Below are positions 43,968-56,700 of a stretch of DNA of 64,000 nt, piece after piece. Each line of letters opens with the position of its first letter. Within the stretch, counting starts at the first letter, position 1. The notes under the pieces were generated by a model that made no database searches, was not told the DNA's origin, and saw only the letters and a program-made list of their open reading frames with translations. Source of the stretch: Conus ventricosus. Its lineage: Eukaryota > Mollusca > Gastropoda > Neogastropoda > Conidae. The position numbers and the translations under genes were made by a program. Location: the NCBI GenBank assembly GCA_018398815.1, contig CM031620.1, positions 59,394,055 to 59,458,054 of the forward strand. The letters run 5' to 3'.

Positions 43968-46473
43968 CAAGCACACCAAACTTCAATCACATGGCAGAAA
44001 AAAAATCAGTATAGTAAGTGTATCTTATGTGTGGTAATTAATTATAAAATCTAATTCACTGCGACTGAATCTGCTTGATTTGTATGTGATGTAAGTTGAT
44101 TCGATACAAGTTGTTTCAGTGTATCATGTGAATTTAATGCAAGCTGATTTTACGTGCGTAAAAGGACATTAAGTGATTTCACGCAGTATGAATGAGTGGC
44201 TATGAATCTGAGTGAATGTTTAGTCAGTTCAAAGTGATTTGATGAACTGGAAGCTGGTTTGAAGTGCAATAATGACATCAGTATAAACAACGTTTCTTTT
44301 GCTGTCTCAGCTTTTGTGTCACACCAGTGGCATTACCCCCACACCGCTCACCCCCCCCCCCCTCCCCTCTCAACAGTCACACCCTGGCTTGTCCTGTCTC
44401 AGCCCAGACACCAGCAGTCCACAGGGAGAATCAGTGTCAAGTCATCATGAGGCAACCCACCAGAGGAGACGCTGCACTGCTGCTGTGTCACTTCAGTGGT
44501 GTTCAGTACAGCCTGTTCTTATCCAGCATACGTGAGACACCACTTACCAAGCCCTATGTTGAAGATTGCATTTGCCAAGGGTCAAGAGTCAGCACGTGTG
44601 AGCTTCCTCTTCCGAAGGGTGCCACCATGTCAACCCAGTGACAGTCCCCATGACTTCACCGATACCAGCCTCCTCAGCGCAAACGTACCAAAGGGTTCAG
44701 ATGAGGAGAGGAAATCGAAGAAAATGAGGTCACAATGAGAGCAGAGCTTGAAAGGCCGCAGCATTTGATGCTTTTTAAAAAAATGTTTTTTAATGGTAAT
44801 CTGTGAGGATGAGGCTGCTGAAGATGAGCCTGTGGAGCTCTGTTCTGGTCTGAGAATGTGTGACAGGGCTGTACTCTTACCTGTACTTTCATGATATATC
44901 CCAGCATCAATCAGGCCCGAGAGAAACAGACACCTGCAGTCTTGGTCAGGCAATTTGAGCAACACCTTCAGAGGCACGACCATACATACAGAATGAAAGT
45001 TAGCTGTGTTGTCCCAGCTTCCCAGCTGAGCCTGCAGCAAACTCTCTCTCTCTCTGCCTGTCTGTCTGTCTGTCTGTCTCTTTGGATTGATCTCTCTTTC
45101 TCTCTCTATTACACTGTATTTTGCAATCAAACCTCAACGAGAGGTATCTTCACAATGAAGGATCCTTCTGTGCACATTCACAGTCTCACTGTTTTTTTTT
45201 CTTTCTAGATATGTCACTCTTTGCCTACACCAGAATCCCACCTCCATTTGATCTAAGTTCACTCCCACTAAACCCTTGGGGAGCGCTCAGCCTTCAGGGG
45301 TCCTTGTCACTGTCAGTGTCAGTCCCTAACGTCCTCCCTGATGGCATGGGACAGACCGATCAGGTCATCTGACATCGCCATCAGTCATCATGTCTTTAAC
45401 AGGAGAAGACAGTGCCACGTCAGTCAGGTCCAACCAACAGCATTTCCCCATTTTCTGTCTTTCTTTCTTTCTTTTTGTACTCTCAGTTCTCATAGAACAG
45501 GGAGTACTTTACAACGGGAACGAAGAAATGCTGTCTGTGTCCGTCCGTGGTCAAAATGTGTTCCACTCGCTCCAGACAAAACTTCTGGGCCGATCTTTCT
45601 GAAAATTTGTAGGTATGTTCATTATGGGTCACGGATGATGCCCGATGTTTTATTTCACCAGAATAGCCGCTACTAACGGCTTATAAGTGATAATTAAAAA
45701 AAATCAAGTCCGATAATGGGAATAACCACCGCAATGTCGGTTTGTTTTTTTTCTTTCACTAACTGGAAATTGTCTCCTTTCTTTGTCACTGTACTGGGAG
45801 TACGTTTATATGCTTTGCATTTTGGTTTTTGTTTGTTTTGTTTTTGTCTTTTTGTTTTTCTTTTCCTTTTTTTGTGTTCCCCGCTAATTCTCTGATGTTC
45901 ACTAAATCCATGCCACTGGCACACAGTTGCAGCGGCATAAACACAGCAATTATCCGTCCTACCGCAAACATGCTGGTGGTCCCAGCTGTCAGGATTGCTG
46001 AACTATCAAAGGGGCGGTGACTCGCTCGCGTCTTAAGGATGTCATTAGGTCATTGGTTAAGACGCTGCTGGACTTTTTTGTTTGTTTGTTTGTTTTGGTT
46101 GTTTTGTTTAGAACTGTTGTACCTTGCTTTGATGGTTTTTCAGCCAAACCGAAGGCGAAAGTCAAGGAACCGGCGGAAAAAGAGTACGTGCTGGATGAAA
46201 AACCACCCCCTTTGACTCTGGTAAGTTGGAATCACTCAAGGGTCTTCTGAAAACTGTGAACTTCCTGTGCCTATTCGTACACATCGTATTCATCGACATG
46301 TGTTACACGTTATACAGAGACATGTGGGTATGTGTGGGCGCACTATCACTCAGTGCACACCCGCATAGGGCCCGCTTGCTCGTGCTCTCTCTCTCTCTCT
46401 CTCGCACACAAAAACACACGCACACGCACGCATACACGCACGCACGCATGCACACACGCACATACACACAACC

Positions 46474-46507
<34 letters not shown>

Positions 46508-46645
46508 ACACTCTCTCTCTCTCTCTCATGCACACATGCACGCATGCATGCACGGGTGCCCGTGCACACACACAAAGGCATGCATGCATGCCCATACGCA
46601 TGCATGCACGCACACACACATACACGCACGCACGCACGCACGCAT

Positions 46646-46712
<67 letters not shown>

Positions 46713-46765
46713 CTCTCTCTCTCTCTCTCTCTCTCACAGACACAGATAGACAGACAGACACACTT

Positions 46766-46798
<33 letters not shown>

Positions 46799-46828
46799 CT
46801 TACACACACACACACACACACACACACC

Positions 46829-46920
<92 letters not shown>

Positions 46921-46928
46921 CACACACA

Positions 46929-46976
<48 letters not shown>

Positions 46977-48448
46977 GTACTTACTCAACACAGAATAAAT
47001 TCATAAGTTTGAAAAAGAAAACAAAATTTTCTGCGCTTCACCATTCCATAAAATTATGGTAGGCCTACCTTCTTGTAATCATCATTTCATAACAGTAAAA
47101 ATGGGACGAGTATGGACATCAGTCCTTTGCCAAATTTAGGGACAAAAATGGATATCGGTCCCTTTTGCCAGACTTGTGGGACATACATGAATATTAGTCC
47201 TTTTTGCCAGATTTTTGGGACATACATGAATATCAGTCCTTTTTGCCAGATTTTTGGGACATACATGGATATCTGTCCTTTTTGCCAGATTTATAGGACA
47301 TACATGGATATTGATCCTTTTTGCCAGATTTATGGGACAAATATGGATATCGGTCCTTTTTTGCAGATTTATGGGAAAAATATGGAGGTCGTTTTTTCCT
47401 CAGATTCATGGGACAAATATGGATATCGGTCCTTTTTTCCCAGATTTATGGGACAGATATGGATATCAGTCTTTTTTTTTGCAGATTTATGGGAAAAATA
47501 TGGAGATCGTTTTTTTCTCAGATTCATGGGACAAATATGGATACCGGTCCTTTTTTCCCAGATTTATGGGACAGATATGGATATCAGTCCTTTTTTGCAG
47601 ATTTATGGGAAAAATATGGAGATCGTTTTTTTCTCAGATTCATGGGACAAATATGGATATCGGTCCTTTTTTCCCAGATTTATGGGACAGATATGGATAT
47701 CCGTCCATTTTTTTCCCCAGATTTATGGGAGAAATATTGATATCGGTCCTTTTTTACTCTCCAGATTTATGGGACAAATATGGTTATCAGTCCTTTTGCC
47801 AGATTTATGGGACAAATATGGATATCAGTCCTTTTGGACTCCTCCCCCCCCCCCCCCCCCCCCCCCTCCCCCCCTTCCAACCACAACTGTACTGATCTCA
47901 GGATTATAATGTTGGTGTAATGATGATGATGATTGCAGTGATAATGATAATGATAATGACAGAATTTTGGAACCCACGCACACTTACACAGACTCATGAC
48001 ACACATCCAAGCACATGCAGATATACTGGCAAGCATAGGCACCCACATTTATATGCACTCATTCATGCTTTCTTGCATACATGCACACACATACACAGAG
48101 AGACGCTCATGCGTAGACACATGCACACCCACATGAGGACACATGCGTGTGTGCACATACACGCAAGCACACTTGCACACGCGCATGCACACACATGCTC
48201 ACACACACGCGCACACTCACACAATCAGACATGAGCGCACATGCACACACACAGGCACAAATAGTACTAACAAATGGTTACATACATATTCAATGTGGTT
48301 GTGCTGTTGTTGGGTATATTATGGAGATCTAGTCCTTTCATCTTATGTTCATACAAAGTTTATAATCATCATATGTTGACAAATTTTAGTTTATGAATAT
48401 CTGTGTGTGTGATTGTGTGTGGTGTGCATTGTGTGTTTGTGTGTGTGT

Positions 48449-48497
<49 letters not shown>

Positions 48498-48532
48498 ATG
48501 TGTCTGTACGTCTGTGTGCATGCATGCATGCA

Positions 48533-48583
<51 letters not shown>

Positions 48584-49378
48584 TGTGCGTGGATAGAAGA
48601 TGGAATGTGATGTGTAGATAGGTAAAATAGATAGATAAAACAGATATGGAAAAAAAAGAGATATGGAAATCCTAAAATAGATAGTAAAATAGGTAGATAG
48701 GTGAGTGTTGATGTTCAATTTTAAGCTTATCAATTTGACTTGAATCTATTGCATTTTACATTGTATTTTATGATGTGATATGGCAATGTGTCACCACAAA
48801 ATAATTATTTTCCTTCAGGGACAAAATACACAACTTGTGAACTTGTGTGAACTACTGATACCAGCTCTGCCATATTGCAAGACATATATTGATAAAGTCT
48901 GTGCCAGGTCTATGGGAGACATCAATATCAATCCTTAGCCAGGTTTATGGGACACATTATTATCAGTACAAAGCCTTCGTGAGGTTTATTGGACATATGT
49001 CAACACAGTGGTGCTATTTTCCAGCGCTGTGGATGTTTATAGGCATGTGACACAGATACATGTGTGTGGGGTTATGTAGAACAGTAACCGACATGGGAGG
49101 CAATTTCAAATTTGGGGCGTAAACATCAAGTTGTGGCCTATCCTAAGACACTTTTTTTCCCCCACAATGTGAAGAAGCTAAGGGACCTGCGAACATGGTG
49201 ATGTTTATTTCTTACAGCACAGAAACTGGGGCTGATAGAGGCACCGACACAGCACCTGTCGGAGACGGACTGGAGCAGTGTCAAGGCCAAATCCAATGCC
49301 AGGGATGATTCCAGAGAGCCCTGCGTCATTTGTAAAGAGGATTTTGGACTTCAGCAACAGGTCAGGCACTGAGTTCGT

Positions 49379-49466
<88 letters not shown>

Positions 49467-49764
49467 GAACAACCAGAAGTTTGTAGTTTATTTTATCCAT
49501 GGCCTCTTTTGACAGAAAGAAGAGGCCTTAGTTTTGTCTGATGTGCAAATCAAATCGATCATTAGATGAGACGAATTCACAGAACTGAAACTTTGACTGG
49601 CTCTGTAGGCTTTGGCTTTCTGTGCCATGAATGAAGCGAATATTGTATAAGAAAGAGAACAGTAATCAAGTGATGGTTTAAAAAAAATCGCCTCCGTGTT
49701 TTTTACACCAGATGATGTCATAGGTGTCGGACGTTTAACACAAAGTAGATGAAAATCAGTTTTG

Positions 49765-49795
<31 letters not shown>

Positions 49796-50731
49796 ACCAC
49801 GATCATTTGTTTATTCATTTATTTGATTATATATTATGTGTGTTTAGCTAGTTTTTCTTATTTGATTGTATGTACGTTTGGCTGGCTAGTTTTTTTTTTT
49901 TTAAAAACAAATTAATTCTTCAACTTCTTGTTTTTTTCGCTTTTTATTTTCCAGCCCTCACACCCCCCCCCCCCCCCCCCCCCCTCTCTCACCAGTGTCG
50001 CTATCCCCCATAATCACCACCTCACTCAGTCGGTAGTGTTTTGCCATGACATGCTCCACCACGAAGCAGTCCACAGCGACCAGTGTGATTCAGGTCATTG
50101 TGAGGCCACCCACCGGAGGAGACGGTGCACAGCTGCTGAATCACTGTGGTGGTGCTCGGTGGCGCCTTCTCGGATCCCGCACACGCAGGGCCCCACCCAG
50201 TGAACCCATTACCGCTGACAATTGTCACGACCGACCCCTGGAGGTCTGCCCTGACAGGATCGGTCTAGGGGAGTGAAGGGAGTGACTGACCTCACACGCC
50301 CCGCAAGAGACCACACAATAAAGATTACGATACAACACCCCATTTATTCACACCAACATACACAGTCATAAATAAGCATTCCAACACACACAACATGCAC
50401 AATCACAATCAAGCATTTCAACACACGACATACACACAATTAAGCATTCCAACACACACAGCATGCACAATTATAAATAAACATTTCACCATACGACGTA
50501 CACAATCACAATCACAACATTTCAACCCATATGACATATACACAATTATAAATAAACATTTCCAGCATCCATCCCTTTCCACACCATGGAGTGCCTCCAC
50601 ACCCCTGCCTCTCCCAAGTCTACTGGGAGCACCCTGTCGCACTAGGTGCTCCGAACCGGGTCGGTTCTTGAAGAGAGTCGTTCAAGGGCCGACACCCTCG
50701 ACACACACAAGCAGGCAGTGAAGAGCGCGTC

Positions 50732-50767
<36 letters not shown>

Positions 50768-53700
50768 ACGTGGCGTTGTTGCTGGAGGTCTGGACGGGGA
50801 TCAGGACCGGCCAGTCAAAACCACGAGCTTTTCTACCAGAACGTGGTCCCGACCAGTGCGTGATCCCAACCAGCGCGCGGTACCAACCAGAGCATGGCCC
50901 CAACCAGCGCGTGGCACCAACCAGTCCGCGGTCCCGACCAGAGCGTGGCCCCAGCCAGCGCGTGGCACCAACCAGTCCGCGGTCCCGACCAGAGCGTGGC
51001 CCCAACCAGAGCGTGGCCCCAACCAGCGCGTGGCACCAACCAGTCCAGGCTCCGGGTGAAGCCCCGGGGGGGGGGGGGAAAGGTAGCTGGGAGGAGAGAA
51101 GAAAGGGAGGGAAGGGAAGGGTACTGGAACCCCGCCGTCAGTACAGTCTGACCCATGCTGTTAAATCCTAACAGCCACTCGCATGATGGGCGAGGGGAGG
51201 TCTACTAAACACACCAACAACACCAGCTCAACACAGACCTGAGCGTAACACAGCACACCAACCAAATCAGGAATGTTCATTAAAGTCTTCTCACACGAAG
51301 CAGGTAAAAGACTGCATTAAATTAACAGGCTATAAAAAAAAATATGAATCATCTTCATCCTTCTCTCACTCATACTTAACATTTTCCTTTCTTAGGAAAT
51401 AAACCAACACGGCAACCGTTGCTTTATAACTGCCACCATATTTGCAAATAATAATTCAATGGCGTAATTATCACATTTTATAGCCACCCTTTCAAAATAA
51501 CACAAATCTCCAACCACGCATCCAAACGACAAATCATGCGTACGCACGCTCGCGAACATAAAACTCGTTCTCCTTGCACACACAAACAGACGGTGGCCGA
51601 AGGATAAGAGTCCCGGCGAATGTGACAATGCGACGAGCGAGACCCAAGCCAGTACCAAACCCTGAATCACCAGGTTCTCCTCCCATCCCCACCGACTACC
51701 GCATCACAGATGCATAAAAAGAGAAAAAGAATTTGGATATAATTTAGAATGGCAAGGTTTAAAGACTGAAATAACCAAAAAAGGTCTCAAACAATATTTC
51801 TTTTTACAATCCTTTTGAAACAAAAGAAATTTGCGCAAAAGAGAAAATAAGCTGCTAACAACAACCAACCAAAACAAACCAACCACGGAAACTGATGCTT
51901 ACCACTACCCCGTGGTGAACCCCGAAGAGGCGGGTCAAAACGACTCTCTACTGCCCTCTTCCATCGAGAGACAGAAAAGCGCAAAGTGGAAAAAGAAGAA
52001 GTGATGACCCCTTCTACAGGCCGACTGTAGGAAATGAAGTACCGACTGTACCTTCGAACGATAAGGTGAAGAACCAAGACCGAGCAGCGCTCCCAGAACA
52101 ATCTTACCCCGAGTGAAGAGGAAACCTCTATGCGATGGGCGCCAACATGCCACGCCTAAACTCACAGAGTGAGCTACCTCAAGCTAAAAGAAATGATAGT
52201 CACGTGCGACAGTAAAAAGCCAGGCGTAGAGGCCGATAACACAAGTCGAAGAAAGGTACCAGCCACCCGTGAACCTGCAGGATGAAAAAAATAGCACGGG
52301 CAGTGGAGTTAGAGAGAGAAGAGAGAAATGCAACCGAGTTGAAGCTGAACTACACCAAGGTGCAACCGCACCACAAGCCACATAAGGACGGATACACGAC
52401 AACAAGCAACGACAATAAATAAATGAGTTATTCCGCACCCTAAATGTTTCAAACGTCGTAGCCCTCGCGACAAACCTCGTGACAAACCCCCCTTCTAAAA
52501 CATCTGTTTTTTCTGCGATACAGTGCTCCTTTGAACCTCGACGCATGTGCAAATTCAAACAAAGGGACTGAACTCCACCCTCGTGATCGACAGAGGTACG
52601 ATAACCCCAATACAAACTTTCCACGATAGAATCACACAGGGAAATACATAATACTACATTTATCAAACAACTAAGGTCAAACCTTCCTAACCATGAAAGT
52701 AACAATCCAACCATTGGTGATTCACTGTACCGTTAACCTCACTGAAAGTGAAAACTGTCACTACACCTGATACAGAGACCAAAAGGGATATAACCCTGGT
52801 TGGAGGGAAGTGTCCCTCTTACATGAATTATTCCAATGTGCTGACTACTACGGAGCTTGGCTAAGATAGTCACATCAGACCGTATGACTGAACCCTTGAA
52901 ATGACGGAAAGTGGAACGCATGACTCTGCAGTTCCCACTGCCTAACTCATGAGCGACGACAGACTGGCCGATCCGGTCCAGGCACTGAGAGGATGATGAT
53001 CGCTCTCCAGTCACAAACTTCCTGGCCGTATTTCTTCTTGGCACGCCTGTGCGCGTCCAAATCTGCCCGAGAGCTTCAGCAATAGTAGGGGACCGATAGT
53101 CCTAAGCGGGGCAGCCTCTGCATCGAGTCGCATAGACTACCGCAACCGAAATGGAGCGTGACCGCGATGCATGGTGGAATTAAAGGTCCCACAAGTGTCG
53201 ACCCCAACTTTGCTGAAATTGGCTCCCAACCCAGTGGCACTGATCCAATGGAAAACACGCCACAAAGCGCCCCTTAGGCGTTGTCCGTGCAGACATCCGC
53301 AACTGCGGCAGTACTGCCTAACCTGTGAGTTCACCCTGCCAGAAGAGTCCGTCTTACCTCCTCTAGAGTCCGCTTGGAGCCCATATGACCTGCAAGGGGG
53401 AATCGTGGGCCTGCCGGAGAACAGATTCTCTCAACTTTGGTGAACACAAGCTGCTTGGCCACACGATCTGCCTAGGTGAAAACCCTAAATAGATCCCCTG
53501 TGGAGCTTGAAAGTCTCTCCTTGGCTGTCCGGGCAGACTGAGCGGGCGATCTAACTCAGTTTTCGCAGGGGCGTTGGACATCCAAGTCCCTGGCCTGAAG
53601 ACAGGACCATGGTACAATCGACCGCTGGCCAGAACCTCGTCAGAGATCGTCTGGGAGAACGGGACCGCAATTCCCTTTTCCTGCTACTTAGCATTTTTTG

Positions 53701-56700
53701 GCGCTTGTGGTAACTCCCACACACGCCCTGAATCGGGCAGATCCGTAGACACAAAAACGGACTGGACAGCGTCCTCCGCAAAGGATAGTATTTTTCCATG
53801 ATAAGGGAATAACAGAGTACGCTCCACCGCGATTGGCCCAAACCTCGCCACAGAAGTATTGGGGTGGAGATAGGAATGAGTACAGGAAAGGACGTGTTGG
53901 AGGTAAAACCACCTCCAACCCGCACACGATCAATAACTGGCGCCCCCGCGGGCCCTTAGGGAAACTAAGTCCTAATCCACAAAGAGTGTTGATGCTCCCG
54001 AATCCCTGATGGTGTCGAACAAGATGAACCAACAACAGAGAGAAACATTGGGCACTCTGAATCACACCAGAAGCTGGGACTGAACACACTCGCCGAGGCA
54101 ACGAGGACGTTGAAAGGACTAGCCCCACGACTACCACGGCTTTAGGACAATCTTTCCTACTGTGGGCCAGGACAACGACGAACCTCACAAAGATAACACA
54201 GTCGGTGTGCTGAAATCCCCGAAGAACCTGCCTGCTTGTTCCACCCCGCACATTGCGGCGCCTTATTCCAACTAAATCCTGTGAGGTCTTCCTCTCCGTA
54301 TCTGGCTCGCCCATAAAGCTCTGCGAGCTTCGCAAACACCTCAGCGGTAATGAATCGAAGCCGCAAATTCCTGAGGTCTGTCTCCAGCCTATGTCCGGAT
54401 CCTCAACTGCTGGGGACACAGTGTTGGTGAGCTGTCAATGAGGATCAGATCCTCCAGGCTCAACGTAGCCTAACTGACGACAGTTACCCCTAGCTTTTTG
54501 CGCAGCCTATCACCAAACTGCACGAAGGCTCGTCGTTATCTTCTTCATGACCCTGAACTTCCTCCTGTACGCTCCTGGTGTAAGGTGGAAACGCTTACCA
54601 GAGAGGGAGACCAACTGATTCTTCATAAGACGCGTCTATCAATTAGCGTGAGCACACACTCCCCTTGCAGCACCAATAATCCAAAAAAAGGTGCATAGCC
54701 TTTTGTTCCTCAGAACAATGGTGTATGAAACTAGCAAACTTGTCCAAAATGCTCTAAGAACATATCAATGTCCTTCACTAGGTCATGACCTACTTGAAGC
54801 TTTAACTTTGGGCCTCTAACTCTATCACCTTGCCTGTCGATCAACCCCCTGATTTACGAAGCGGGAGTGTCCCGCGAAAGGATTGTTCCATCTCCCCCCC
54901 CCCCCCTCTCCCAATGCTGATCCAAACTCGACCCTACGGAGGTCTTTCCTGCGGCAGCATCCTCCCTACGCGATCTTCCTGTCTGGCAGCCTCCCTCACT
55001 GCGCAGACAGCCCTCTTCCCTACATCTGATTTTCCATCCTTCCCTACGCTGAGCCTCCATCCTGTCTAGTTCTTCCGCTACGAGGTCAACCTCATCCCTA
55101 CGCTGAGCCGCCTGTCTGCAGCCCTCCTCTCAGACTGCGCAGAGCAGCCTCTTCCGCTACGCTGGGCCCCTGCCTCCTGTCTACAGTCTCCTCCCTGCGC
55201 TCTTCCCTCAACGGAGGGCCTCATCCTCACGTTGCTTGTCGCTCTAACAACATCAGCACAGAGGTGAATGTCCTGGGCAGGATTCACACTCCCACCCGGG
55301 AGGATGACCCGTTCGATCCGTTTGACCCGTTCCCTGGGTCTCGTCCGGCTTCCCATGAGGAAAGTCCCCCGGGGCATACTCCTTACAGGGGAAGCATGGA
55401 GAAAAGAGGGCTTTGGTTTCTGCGACACAAGCAGAAGCCCATATTGCTTCATCTATACTAAGACGCTTCCCGAGCGCCATCTGGGTCCTCAGCAGGAAGA
55501 TCCCCTAGAGAAGAGTGGTGAAAGTACTCAAAGGACTATCGCTACAGCACGGGAATAAGTCGAGGTCACTGTAGTCGAGTACAGGTAATAATAGTAATGG
55601 ACTACAATATTGAAGACCTTTCTTCTTCGACGCACACGTCGCCACACCACCACACCGGAACGTAGCCATGACCAACAATATCCAATACCTAACGTTTCAA
55701 TACGAAAAAGACATTCCACTTGAAAAACAAAATTTTTTAGGGTGTGTGTATATTGTGTATGTGTGGTGTTGAGTTGTGGTACGGACAAGTTCCGGCAGCT
55801 CCACACTCTGGGCAACACCGCGCTCCAACACACGACAACATTGCGGTGGGGCTCACACCGAAAAAAAAAACAAACAAAAACTATGTCCGGCTGCCCCCAC
55901 CGTCCAGGCAACACCAGCGCTCCACAGCACGAGCAACAGTGCGGTGGGCTAGTCCCGAAAAAAAAAACAACTGGCCAAAACGGAATCCGAAGAGAGGAAA
56001 GAAAAAAAAAAAAAGGACACTAACGTCCGAAACAAACCCCCTGTAATTCAATATCCACCCTAAAAAAAAAAAAAAACTGCTAACTACAAAACAGGAATGG
56101 CAGACTGAGCGCAACAGAAAGGCAAGACTTTTTTTTTTTTAATGCACGTACCTGCCGTAAGGCACCGGCGTATGGAGGTCCTGACGCGGTCGATTCCCCC
56201 CTGGACCCACCACGACACCCCAGTCACAAACCGGATGATTCCCTCAGGCCATCAAAAAACCCCTTCACAGCTAGAGTCCCCCACCAAACCACCCACACAC
56301 AAACACGACAAACCCAGCCAACCACCACAAAACAAACACGACATAGCTGACTAAACATAACAAAACAACGAAAACTAAAACAGGTTACTCGCGAAACGAG
56401 AGAGAACAGAGCCCTTTCACATCCCGGACACCCCCACAATTGTCACGACCGACCCCTAGGTCTGCCCTGACAGATCGTCTAGGTGGAGTGAAGGAGTGAC
56501 TGACCTTCCCACGCCCGCAAGAGACCACACAATAAAGATTAACGATACAACACCCCATTTATTCACACCAATTCAATACACAGTCATAAATAAGCATTTC
56601 CAACACACACAACAATGGCACAATCACAATCAAGCATTTCAACACACGACATACACACAATTAAGCATTCCAACACACACAGCATGCACAATTATAATAA

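Noticed and set aside
46226..47062. Open frames over 220 codons on both strands rich in His/Thr or Cys/Val
   Set aside because: Produced by (CA)n and (CT)n microsatellites. The same applies to frames at 32.4, 33.2-33.8, 48.4 and 61.8-62.4 kb.
47112..47909. 265-codon frame with [15 protein letters not shown] repeats
   Set aside because: The repeat is equally open in other frames and follows the DNA unit length; minisatellite, not a repeat protein.
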